This document shows, in pieces, positions 26,301 to 37,043 of a stretch of 64,000 bases of DNA. Location of the stretch: NCBI GenBank assembly GCA_022605955.1, contig JAKCOZ010000016.1, forward strand, positions 12,962,001 through 13,026,000, written 5' to 3'. This DNA comes from Rallus limicola. Lineage: Eukaryota; Chordata; Aves; Gruiformes; Rallidae. The position numbers and the translations under genes are program-made. Numbering within the stretch: position 1 is the stretch's first letter; each line of letters opens with the position of its first letter. The notes under the pieces were generated by a model. It searched no databases, was not told where the DNA came from, and saw nothing but the letters and a program-made list of their open reading frames with translations.

Positions 26301-27980
26301 TATGTCTGGAGCCTGAGACAGTATCAATTGTAAGGCATTTTCACTTAAAAATCAAAATTTTATATGGTTTGGACAAGTCTTGTAGGCCAAAGTTTTCAAA
26401 ATACATGTTATCTTTAACATCAACATCCAAGTATCTCTGTCCCTTGCGACTAAGTCTTCTGTGTAGGCCTGCACAAACCAGCGCAGACAAGCACACAGAG
26501 ACTCTCAAGTTAAATCCAAGTTAGCATTAAGCCCAGAAGATTAGAAGAGTCTCATTTCCCAAGAATTTTCAAGCTCTTACAAACAACTACACTAATCGAC
26601 CCAGGGTTTGCTGCTTTAGTCTGGGCTTTGTGGCCAACAGTGGAAGGAGTCTGGCCTCTCCGAGGGCATATTCAGTAACAGTGGGCTGATAAAGAGAGAA
26701 TTTCCTACATGTCCACGCCAAGGATAACAACACTGCTAGAATAGGCAGGCTCAAGAGAGATACCAACGTATCCTGTTACAAACGTATTGATAAATTCCAC
26801 TTCAATGAGGAAATACGGCAACTTTCCCTGTACCTTGGGATCCCGATTAGGGTTCTGTCTTTCATTATCCAAAGACAATTCTCATATCCCTTGCGTGATA
26901 AATCACTTTGCAATAGAAAGTAAGATTATCATGGTGACAGAGAGATAGAGGAACAGGTGTGAAGCCATGAAGAACCATGTTTTTTCCCTCTGGAAAAGTG
27001 AGCTTGTCAACATAACCCTCAAAAGGCAAATTCAGGGAGCCAGCAGCATAGTGTAATGAGGCAGGTACAAAACCACCCAACTGCAAGAAACCACAAGAAA
27101 AGGACAGGATAGTCCATGTGGAAGTCAGGGGAGAGAGCAATGGAATAAGAAATTTAGCCTTCTAGACTGAACAAAAGTCCTTCACTTCAAAGAGGGAGAA
27201 ATGGCCCCCAGAAAGCCTTACAGAATAAGACAAAGGAGCAGAGCCTGCAATATGCTCCCTCAGATAGCACCAATGCTACTGTCAAGTGCTCCCAATAAGC
27301 AAAGGCAATATTAGTAAAATAAGCAATTGTAGGTACATGAGAAGAGAGACCATGTATAGCAAGATAGCCTAAATTTCCTTTCTGGAACTCCCAAAGCTCA
27401 CCCATGGCAGTCTTGCTGGAATTTCAGTTAGAGAAAGCACCTTTAAATTGCTTATTATAATAGGGAGTCATAACACAGATAAATCCCTTATTTTCTGCTC
27501 CCCTCCTCTGCGTGCCATTTGCTGTGTTGTGTTTAAGCTTTTCTTTCTGATCTTTTCGGAAGCTTCTTTTTTCCCCTGTTAACTTTATGTCTTGTGCAGG
27601 GTTCTAATAACCTATACTGATCAGACAGCATTGGCAAGAGGCTATTAAAAGATATATAATCAATTTTATTATTTTGTAGCACTTGCTAAAGGCTTTGTAT
27701 AATGAGCACACTAATGATATTGAAAATGCAGGGAGTAGCATTAGAAACTATGACAAAGGCACAGCGTTCAAAGTTTGGAGTACGTTTGCCTTAGAGCATC
27801 CCTGGGTTAACTGGCTAGTGCGATTGATGAATGCGTCAGGCTTCCAATTGCAGTCAGGGCAAAAGGAAAGTTGTTAAGTAGTGTTCATATGTCAGCTTCA
27901 ATGGCCAGAATACCATACCACAAAACCAAAATGCAATTCAGCACGACTGGCAACCATCCATCAAACAGGTCGAAAATTGA
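20363..27980. other. Unique non-coding sequence
   Basis: No gene or transposon is recognised. Sequence just past the CR1 (20363-20560) is moderately G+C-rich and may include poorly conserved CR1 sequence, but I could not align it by eye. The 138-codon minus-strand frame at 23418-23834 and the overlapping frames at 23137-23434 show no domain and are antisense to each other. The block 27600-27890 is unique A+T-rich DNA with no diagnostic feature. Confidence 0.5.
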
Positions 27981-27986
27981 ATGAAC

Positions 27987-28115
27987 TTACAACAAAATTA
28001 TCCCCGGTCGAAAGGGAGTAGCATTCCTTTGGGTTGCGGTAAGACTCCTCGACAGAGCGCTTGCTCGCAACACATGGCAACTGTGTCCCTCTCTTCCAGC
28101 TTCTACCGCTCCCAG
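27987..28115 (-). other. CpG-enriched exon-like segment (unproven)
   Basis: In A+T-rich surroundings this patch retains several CpG dinucleotides (ggtcg, ttgcgg, ctcgac, gcgcttgctcgc), which are normally lost from neutral DNA. On the minus strand one frame is open across it and ends at TTTGTT|GTAAGT, a good donor. Residues read include ASKRSVEESYRNPKECYS. No convincing acceptor was found and a second frame starting at an ATG is also open. It could be an exon, a small hypomethylated site or chance. Confidence 0.15.
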
Positions 28116-28325
28116 AGCTTTCATAAACACTTAACATTTCATAAAAGTTACGGTTTTACACGTGATTTCTGAGCTACAAAAAAATGTACAGGGTGTGTTG
28201 CCCCCTCTCCTTCCCTTCCCCACTCCAGCTCTAACATGTGTTATAAGCACTGGCTAGAGCAGCTGACCCAGATGTACTCAGAACTTATTTTTTCCAAAAT
28301 TTAATATCTGCCCTACCTGACTCAC

Positions 28326-28388
28326 CCTGCTCCATTCAGGATTCAACCCTAAAAGAGGGAACTGGAACACTTTGCGCTTGCTGCCGTA
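28326..28388 (-). other. Second exon-like segment near 28 kb (unproven)
   Basis: On the minus strand, AACAG is followed by 21 open codons and then AGG|GTGAGT, a good donor, with a further CAG|GTAGGG 9 bases on. The peptide contains SKRKVFQFPLLGLNPEW. The sequence before AACAG is not strongly pyrimidine-rich, and the frame is closed by TAA just upstream. No family is recognised. Confidence 0.13.
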
Positions 28389-30683
28389 CTGTTACACCAA
28401 ATTTCTCCTCTATTTGACACTAAGCAGAGATGTCTCTTCGAAGCTTTAGCAAAAGGCATCAAAGAAAGTGAGGAAAAAATGTCAAGAACTTGTAAATAAA
28501 CAGCTGGCTTGCAACATATGTATTTTCTTCTATATTTTTCAGGTGCCACAATCTACAATCCATATCTGCCAGCCTTGTAGCATGCAGCATAATTTAACTG
28601 TAATTGATAATGTAAGGGCAGATGGAGAGAAGTGTCAGCTCCTGCTCACATCCTCTGGGGATGCTACAGAAATCAAAGCAGATGGTCCAATTGCTTCTTA
28701 TTTATGTGTTGCTGCTAGCTCCTCTGCTTGCAGGATAATGGATCATTATTGCCTGCTGTGCACAAACACCAATATGCTTTTAAATCTGGTTCTCAAACCT
28801 TATGAAAAAGCACTATATTTCATATTAATTTGTGAAGCTGCACTTAACAGGGTCCACTGATTTTAATTTATAACTTTCAAAGGAAAAAGGTTCAGCCAAG
28901 GATTATTTTTTCATAAAATAAGTGATCAACTGAGATTTCTAACAAAGGCACAGAGTAGTTAACGGATCATACGTGCTTCAAGAACAGAGAGCAGTTAATT
29001 ACGATTTGAAGGGTACAGTATAATGTGGTTTTATTTATTGACCAGTCTTTGGCAATGAAGGCAAATCTCCTTAAAATGATAACTTCAAATATATATCAGA
29101 CAAGTTATAGTGATGTCACTTGAATCCTTTGTTTACCCAAAGACGCTCGTGAATTCTCTCAGATAACAGTTAGGAAACCTGCTTCTCTGAGGAGCTCAGA
29201 CAGGCTACAGGACTGCCTGCACATCCCCCCTCGTTGTACAGACCTCCAGTGACTCAAACCCCCACAGCTCTACCCTTGGCAGCACACGTATTCCAGGGAA
29301 AGAGGTTGGGACACCTTCTGGAACTCATTGTAGCAACTTCACTGGCACTAAACCCTAACGTTTCACAGCACGACCAGTATTTATTTGCTTTGGCTACTAT
29401 AGCAAATGAAGAAGTTAAGTCACTGTTTGGAAATGAGATAAGATAGCTGGCTGCAGAACTCTGCTGAAATGCGACACGTAACAGGTTTGTGAAAGCTACC
29501 TTCAAAGATACTGATGTTGTACTTTTTTCCTTCAGCTGAGACAACACATCCCCAGAACGATTTTGCAAATGCTTAGTCCCAAACTTCAGCTAGCAATATG
29601 CAATTTCTTTCATTTTAAGAAGTCTGAGATCAAAGGGCAAACTATAAAGTGAGTTTACTATTATGAAATAAGTAGACATGTTAACACCAGCAGCATATGG
29701 AGATCTACATAGCACAGCAGATACTTGATAAATTCTGAAGAGCTGTCAGTCCTTTGAAGGGATAAAGTGTCGGGCAGTGCAGCCCAGTGAGTAAACCACT
29801 GAGTGAATACAGTAAGGCTCTTTCCAAGTATGGCACCTAAGAAGGAACAAATCAAGTTTATGTTAATCCACCGCTTATCTTCCCAGAAGGTGAATCAGTT
29901 AATCATTAACAAAGGAAAATGTTCAGTGTTCTATGCAGTGTTCAATTAATCCATTCATCTGCTAAAGTGATCAGATGCTCTGATGGCTGGAGTTGAGATT
30001 GAACCCTTGTTTTATTTACTATCCTAACAGTTCAACCAAATGTTGTTGTGGTTTGACTTTAGAAAAGAAGTTCCTTTTCCAGTGCTGTGCTCTGATATGG
30101 TTCAGGCAAAAAGTATGGATTTCAATCATTTTTTCTGTCTAGAACCTAAATGTATCAGGCAGTACTATTGTCCAGTGTCAGGGAGGAAATCACTGATATA
30201 TAACAAACGTGCTGGTACCAGGGAATGTTACTTCACTCGCTAATCAGACAATCTACCACTGATTGATGAAACCGTTGGATAAATTTAGCAATCGCCTTTG
30301 TGATCAAGACAAGTTCAAGATACTCATTAGCCAACCCAAATGAAGTCTCGCATGCTAAACAGCAATTCCAAATCAGTGGTGTCTGGCAAATATTGTGGGT
30401 TTGTTCAGGGAACTTCTGAAACCACTAGAACCTAGTTGAGAATCACCTGCATATATAATAAATATTTATTGTAAAGGCTCTCAAAGTAATTTGGATCTGT
30501 CCCCTGGAAGACAGTGAGAATTGTTACCAAGTACCATGTCTGAGCTTTGGAATATTACTTGGAAGTCCCTGTGACTGCAGATTTGAATTAAATTTGCCCC
30601 TTTTCCTCTACCATAAAAGAAAAGCAGCGAGATGATCTTTCTGATGTGGTACAGATTAAAGCCTGGAATCCTGCTGGACTAAG
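28389..30683. other. Unique non-coding sequence with overlapping antisense frames
   Basis: No gene is recognised. At 29234-29592 both strands are open for a long way: about 70 codons on + after a good acceptor-like cctcgttgtacag, and about 112 on -. The peptides look helical but match nothing I know. Because open antisense pairs tend to arise together, neither strand is called a gene. Confidence 0.5.
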
Positions 30684-31070
30684 TCCAGAGGGGGCCCCAA
30701 AGATGACCAGAGGGCTGCAGCAGGCTGAGAGAGTTGGGGGTGTTTATCCTGGAGAAGAGCAGGCTTTGGGAAGACCTTATAGCAGCCTTCCAGTACGTGA
30801 AGGGGTTATAGGAAAGTTGGAGAGGGTCTCTATAAGGGATTGTAGGGACAGGACAAGGGGCAATGGGTTTAAACTAAAAAGAGAGATTTAGAGGTGTAAG
30901 GAAAAAAATTCTTCCCTATGAGTGTGATGAGGCCCTGGCACAGGCTGCCCAGAGAAGCTGTGGCTGCCCCCTCCCTGGCAGTGGTTCAAGGCCAGGTTGG
31001 ATGGGGCTTGGGACAACCTGACCTAGTGGGGGGTGTCCCTGCCTGTGCAACTAGAATCTATGATTCTATT
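30684..31070 (+). mobile_element. CR1 LINE, 5'-truncated decayed copy
   Basis: The plus strand carries the 3' end of a CR1 element. It runs from gtccagagggggcccc through the segment encoding GGVYPGEEQALGRP and RDRTRGNGFKLK, then RPWHRLPREAVAAPSL, to a terminal aatctatgattctatt that keeps the 8-bp CR1 end repeat. These blocks align in order with the copy at 19934-20362, so both derive from related CR1 sequences. This copy is broken by a TAG near 30889 and by a frame change across the A-run at about 30901-30908, so it is coding-dead. There is no flanking duplication, as is usual for CR1. Confidence 0.92.
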
Positions 31071-31307
31071 ATCCTAGATACACAATTATGCATTTTTAAT
31101 TGTATTTTTAATTAATAACTTCCTACAGATGATTTGATAAATTTACCTACAACTTAAAATTGTCATTGGAAGGAGCTCAAAGGAATTTATCCATTGTCCT
31201 CTGCACTTCATTTTTTCTTAAGGTTCTACCCCTGATTCTCAGTAAAAGTTTGGCAGAGGTCATAAGATCATCCTTATTTCTAATCCATGACTGCAAAGTA
31301 ACACGGA
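31071..31307. other. Unique non-coding sequence
   Basis: Nothing is recognised between the CR1 end and the G-rich tract. Confidence 0.5.
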
Positions 31308-31326
31308 GCGGGGGGGGGTTGGGGGG
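31308..31326. repeat. G-rich tract (G9-TT-G6)
   Basis: A run of nine G, then TT, then six G lies on the plus strand. It has quadruplex-forming potential and is likely to vary in length. No promoter features accompany it. Confidence 0.9.
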
Positions 31327-34300
31327 ACATTTGTCAGCCTGTAAGGCATCTCCTTTTGCAGTCTTGTATTCTTGTGATCATTTATTTGCTATCTACAGAA
31401 TCAATGCATTCTCAAGTTTTCTGGGGAGGTTCTGAGGATGTTAGTGATTTTTGAGCTGTGGTCCCATATATAGATCATGTAAAACCAGACTACCATCTCT
31501 CAGCAGTTCTGCACACTGCAGTGACCATTTCCATTGTGTATCTCTCTTGTAAGCAGCAACACGTACCTGACCAGATACATGCACTTGTGCATTTCAGATC
31601 CAACCCAATTTTTTTTAATACTGATATTGAACTTCAAAAGAAAAATTGGTAATACTAAGCTCAAACACTCAACACACAAATCCATCTTTCAATATTGTGC
31701 AAATATAATGCAGTTTATGCCAGAAGCTTAATTATGTAGTAACAGTCCTAGAGAAATATAATTACACTTGCTGGAATACGTTGACAGCAGCTGAGAGGCA
31801 TTCTAATGAACTTTCTCCAGAGGACTTCATTATGGTAATTTCTTAACAGGTGAACACATTGGAACACTTTTGTCTGCAAGTGCCTTCCAAGCCAGGTAAG
31901 TCAGCACTTCTCAGCCACATACAAGCCCTTGGACCTGCCTTGGCCTCTGGCTTTACTCACAAGATCCAGTTTACATTGGAGGGCATTGTAAAGGAGTTAA
32001 AGTTGAAGATATGCTTAAGACAATATATAGACTTTGCCTGCTCCCCCACATCCTTTTATTTCTGCTGAACCTGGTACAGCTCAGGAACCAGCTCCAGATA
32101 CCTCAGGCTCCTCTTCCAAATTGTCAGTGACAAGATTTCACAGGTACTAACAGGTTACGGTTTATTATAACACCACTATCACTACAGCAGATTACACGGA
32201 AGTAGATGCTGGTGCACCTTCCAACTGGTGACCAGATGGCAGAACTCAAATGGAAAGGAAAAGTCCCCTTCACCCTGCTCAACACCCTGACTTGCATTAT
32301 GAACATTACTCTATTTTACATCATTTGTTTTATTTCTGCAGCTGAAAACTAAGCTTAGGCTGCACTGATTGCTACTCTTTTGGCAGAGTAAGACCTACTG
32401 TAACAAGCCCCTGGAGCTACTGCAGAGAGCAGGGGGTTTACCCAGGGGCAATACGTTAGTGTAAGGACTGAGGATCACCTAAGCCTTCAAAGCAGCACTT
32501 AAGTGAGGATTAAAGGGTGACTAAGTGGTGCCGAACCCTGGCAAGCAATAGATTTCACGCAGCACGAATATTCATTACCTCGACGGATGAGTGTCACAGT
32601 TCACTGTGCCAAACAAAGATACTGCTTCTTTCAACACAGAGGCCAGTGCAACTGCACATTACAACATTCCTTACTAACACATCTGCTTCGACCCTCATGT
32701 ATTTACTTAGCTGGTCTCCAGCTCTTGGCTTTTTAGACATATCTTAAAGAAACCTCAGCTAGATGCTGGCCTCTGAAACCTCTATTCTCTTCAAATTTAT
32801 TATACTTTAAGCTATTTAAATGGTCTTAATAAATTTTTTATCCTTGATTTTCTCTAGAATTAGATATGCAGATCTGATCTCCCTGATACCAGTTGGAATC
32901 TGAAAGTCTGTAGAGGAGTCACTCCTAAATTAATCAGAGTTGTAGAGTCGAGTCAGTCTTAAAGAGATTAAAACCTAACCAGAGAAGTGCTAAAACATTT
33001 TTTCTTCCCTCTTACTCCCTTATAAGATTCATTAACTGCCAGGATGTGACAGTTCTCAAGTTGGAACAGTACTGCACTGGGAAAATGAAATTAAAATCAA
33101 TGCTGGACGCATGAGGAACAAACCAAAAGTTTTATAAGCACAGTAAACTGCAGAGTCAGAATTGTGTGACAGGCTGTGAATGTATTTAGCTCCCTGTCTG
33201 TAATACTAGAAATACTCAAATACATCAAAAGTAAACAGTTGGCTTGAAGTTACAATTATGATTTCTGTGTTTCAATGCCATCTGATCTGTACAGATGATA
33301 AAATAAATACACTATCAATGTGAGGGTGAGCATCCTCTGAGGGTGCAGTACCACTGCAGCTGAGAATACAGTATGACTCCACAATAACAGAAACCAGCCT
33401 TTTGTTAATTATGAACAGAAAAATCTTGAATTATGCTTAGTGCAGTTGTAGGAAGACCAGCAACATAGCTCACTTTAGATGGAAATATCAAATAGTCAAG
33501 GAGTTATCAAGGGAGGCCAAGCTAGCAAGCACTTCTGAGGTCCTTCAGAGCCAGGCTGGGAGATGTGGGGGCCAGCTCAGCTGCAGTCTGATGGACAGTG
33601 GTAACACAGGTGGGCTGAGCCCAGCTGCCCAGAGGAAAAGCTTTAGCCCTATAGGTGCCTGAGGTGAGAGAGGGGAAGGTTGTGCCACAGCCTTGAACCG
33701 TGATTGAAGGAGATCATAGGTCAAGACTCCGTCAAGAGGGCTCTGGGAAAAGCCTCCCCATGCTGCGGGCCAAACCTCCTAACTGTCTTACGTGGTCTTT
33801 GCATGAACGAGGAGAGTCTGACAAGCTCCAGCTGCATAATATAGGATAACTTTTCATAATAGAAGAAAATTATAACTGTGTGCATGTAATTAATTCTTCA
33901 AAATTAATAGAACTAACTGTGTGTGTATAGTTACTCATATGATTAAATTTTCAAGGCATTCAGAACAATCAATTTCATGGTGCCTAAATATAAAAAACCA
34001 TTAGATTCTCTAAAACTGTTATTTTGAATACTTTAGAAATCAACAAAATGTTCCTTTTATAACAAAGAAACATTTGTTTAATATGTTGAAGCAAATGGAT
34101 TTTCTCTGTCAGTGATTAGACTCTTTCTTCAGTTCTTTCTGGTTAACAGAAATTTTGATTGTCAATCAAATCTTAAATCTCTGTACTTACTATCCAAACA
34201 GTCACCTACAATTTCTTCCCCTAGTCACGTTCCTGCCATAAAATAAATTAATGACACACTCAATCATTCATTTAGAACACGAAGAAATGTTCCCTAATAA

Positions 34301-36138
34301 TAGTTTTCATATTAACCAGCTAAATTTGAAACATAATTCAACATCTACCTAATTAGAATAGTCACATACACTTATACAGTAGGTGCTAAAATAATTTTTC
34401 ATAACCTCAACTGAGACTCTGTAACCTGGAACACATGCCAATAACTTGAACAGTTACATGCTGTATTGCAGCCAGATCCCCAGTGAGAAAAAAGAACAAG
34501 ACAAACCCCTTGAAGCTGCACATAATTTTAAATTGGAATTTTAAAAAGGAATCTCCTTTTTCCCCTCAGATATCTGTGGATACCCAGAGCTGCCTCTCTA
34601 CACACCTGCTGCGCTCCTGATGGCTCACAGACAAGGAGAGAAGTTTCTGTGTGGTATCCTACAGCAGCAGAGCAAATTCTTTGATGGGGAGACACGGTTC
34701 TGATTTTTATTTAGTAGTCTATAAAATCTGCCTAGCATAGCTAGTGCAGTATGGCCACCAAATGACCCAAAAGACTTTCAAAGGCATTGCTGTACAACAA
34801 CTGCAACAATTCAATAAATTTGATTCAATACTTCTCTGGGGTAAAACCCCAGACTACAACCAGGCAAGGAAGTTCTGAGCTGAGCACATCTGGGCCTGAT
34901 CCTGTCCACGTGGACATGCAACATCCCAGAACAAAGCCCTCTATTACACAATAGCTGCATAATGGGATTTGTTTGTTTGTTTCCTGTTCTAGACAATCTT
35001 CTTTTTTTCCTAAAGTTATTTGCTCTTTTCTCAAAAGTTAAAGCTGTGCTATATACCTTGCTAGAAAAGATCTATGATGACATCCTACTGCTTGACTTCA
35101 TGATTTCCAATATGAGGAGATAATCTCCAAGTTGTTCCACACATTTTTAAATGAGGAAGGTGCACAACAGCTTTACGTTTATGTGGTGATACCTGTTAGT
35201 ATTAACACAAAGTCAGTTTGATTTTACTTGACCTACCCACACTGTCCCTGGTACTCGGTGACAGGAGCTGCACCCTGGGAATGGGTTTTACACCAACTTC
35301 ATTCTCCTTCTGTGTGGAATGGCTCACGTTGTTTGTTTGCAGGAGAATTAATGCTCAGTACACAAGTAACTTTTAACAACTCAAAAAAGCCTGCTGAAAT
35401 GACCACAGTTCAGCTGATTTGGCAGCTAACGTATGGTCTGAGGTACTTTTTGTTTTGTTTTTCCTTCGTTTACAGAGCTAGTGCTAAAGCTGTTAAACTT
35501 TAGGTCACCTAAACATCACTGGCAATTCATGTACACTCTGGGAATTTTTCGTGCTCCAACACAAAATGCTACAGTTCACCATTACTACGCAGCTAGCACC
35601 TACCAAAACAATATCCAACCAAGCCCTTTGCCTGATTAAAAAGAGGGAAATAGAATAACATTTTAAATGTTGCTGCACCATGTTTATTCATAAACGCTTT
35701 TTTTCATCCTGCAGAGCAGACATGAGTATTTCTAGGCTGATCAGGCTATTTTTGCAAATCCCACACTTCTCAAGGTTCATTCTTACTGTACAAAATGTTT
35801 TGAGAAGCTCAAGTTCGGCTTGTGCTAGAATTAATGCTCTGCTTCTGACTAACCATTACATGCTTGGATACGAGGCAGTTTGTGGCAGGCTGTAATTCTG
35901 GCTGCAATCAGTAGAGATTTTCTCATGACTTTTAAACAGGTAGGTGTGACATGAATTGATCTTTGCCTATAGGAGAACTAGAGAAAAAAAATAACCAAAG
36001 AGGCTTACAGTCAATCAAACCTATTCTAATGAGATCTATTTTGAAGGTATAAAGCTCTTTTCTAACAGAAAAACAACCTTCTCCCTGTTCTTAAAATAGG
36101 AACTCCATTGTACACACTGAAGGTTCTCCACCACTTAC
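31327..36138. other. Unique non-coding sequence
   Basis: No gene or transposon is recognised. At 31850-31895 (+) a 46-base segment lies between ttcttaacag and ccag|gtaagt, an unusually clean acceptor/donor pair, open in frame as VNTLEHFCLQVPSKP. It may be a small exon or a chance pair. A (TTTG)n tract is at about 34968-34982. The sequence at 33500-33790 is more G+C-rich than its surroundings but unassigned. Confidence 0.5.
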
Positions 36139-36252
36139 ATGCTGTGTCTGCTGTTGTGTTTTGCCAACGACATTGCAAGCTGAAATGAGCTGCAATGCAA
36201 CAGCTTGAATCTCTGGATTCACAGCTTGCAGGAACACAGGTAATCGGGTGTT
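36139..36252 (-). CDS. Possible single coding exon, ARM/HEAT-like peptide
   Basis: On the minus strand the segment starts after CATTTTAG and ends at CAT|GTAAGTGG, a near-consensus donor. It is exactly 114 bases, 38 codons, open with phase 0 at both ends. The peptide includes PVFLQAVNPEIQAVALQLIS, with hydrophobic spacing and an NPEIQA turn reminiscent of armadillo or HEAT helical repeats, and then a polar QQQTQ stretch. I do not recognise the parent protein, and no phase-compatible neighbouring exon was established. The acceptor pyrimidine tract is mediocre. If real, the gene runs right to left, which could place its promoter at the CpG island near 53 kb; that link is inference. Chance remains a serious alternative. 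Confidence 0.3.
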
Positions 36253-36953
36253 CTAAAATGGCTTGAAATATGATGTCCTACCTATTCAGGCAAGAGCATA
36301 AAACCCAAGAAAAGTCAAATAGAGTCTAAGTTAAAATTTTAGTTCATGAAATACACTATTTGGTTCACTCCAGCTTGCCTTCCTTCTCTTCTCAACACCC
36401 ATTTTGAGATAATTTCCAGCATCCTCATGAACTGCAAGAGTTACGGCCGAGCGTCTTAGATCACATGAAAGGCAGAAACTGAATTTAACCTCTGAATCAC
36501 ACCACCCTATCTATGGATTCTTTTCCTTTGGTAATAATGCAAGTTTGTCCTCCACCTAAAAGGGCTTTTTCCACCATCTGAAGGTCACATGCATACAAGG
36601 AAAGTGCACTTGACCAGGTAAGCGTAAGTAGGACTTGAGCCAATGCATATAAATTATAACATGGGTGTCATGTTATAGTAAAACAGTTGTTTTATCTGCA
36701 TACCCTGAAAATAGTTTCTTCCTCTTTCAATTAGAGAGGAACAATCAGGTTCTTAATAGGTAAAACCACTTTGAAGTTAGAGCTCAAGATAAACCATATA
36801 GCAGATTTAGTGCAGTGTGATTGAATATATGCTTTAGTCTCTCAGAGAAAGTAAAAATAGGAATTTGTAACATGAAAGGAGCCCAAAGTCTGTGCCTACT
36901 CCACGTCTGCAACACTGAGAGCCAGATTTACTTTATTCTTCCACATATTTGTG
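36253..36953. other. Unique non-coding sequence
   Basis: Nothing firm is recognised. A donor-like ccag|gtaagc at about 36617 on the plus strand has no convincing exon before it. The right end may contain the eroded 3' tail of the LINE fragment that follows. Confidence 0.5.
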
Positions 36954-37043
36954 TAACTTTCCTGAAATTGCTGTTATTACTACTGCTTCTTCTGGTAGTT
37001 TATTCCAAATGTTGACTATCATTCTCCACGTAAAATGATACTT
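36954..37043 (-). mobile_element. Ancient CR1/L2-like LINE fragment
   Basis: Translated on the minus strand, this stretch gives KYHFTWRMIVNIWNKLPEEA followed by VVITAISGKL. The core VNIWNKLPEE matches the conserved C-terminal FFT-RVVN-WN-LP-EVV signature of CR1/L2-clade ORF2 proteins. Sequence on both sides (roughly 36820-37180) is probably the same element but too diverged to delimit. It is clearly older than the three obvious CR1 copies, since no 3' terminal repeat survives and the adjoining frame is broken. It contributes no function that I can infer. Confidence 0.6.

Noticed and set aside
34193..34245. Minus-strand segment between TTTTATGGCAG and GGATA|GTAAGTAC
   Set aside because: All three frames contain stop codons within the segment, so it cannot be coding. 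It could only be non-coding RNA, for which there is no further evidence.
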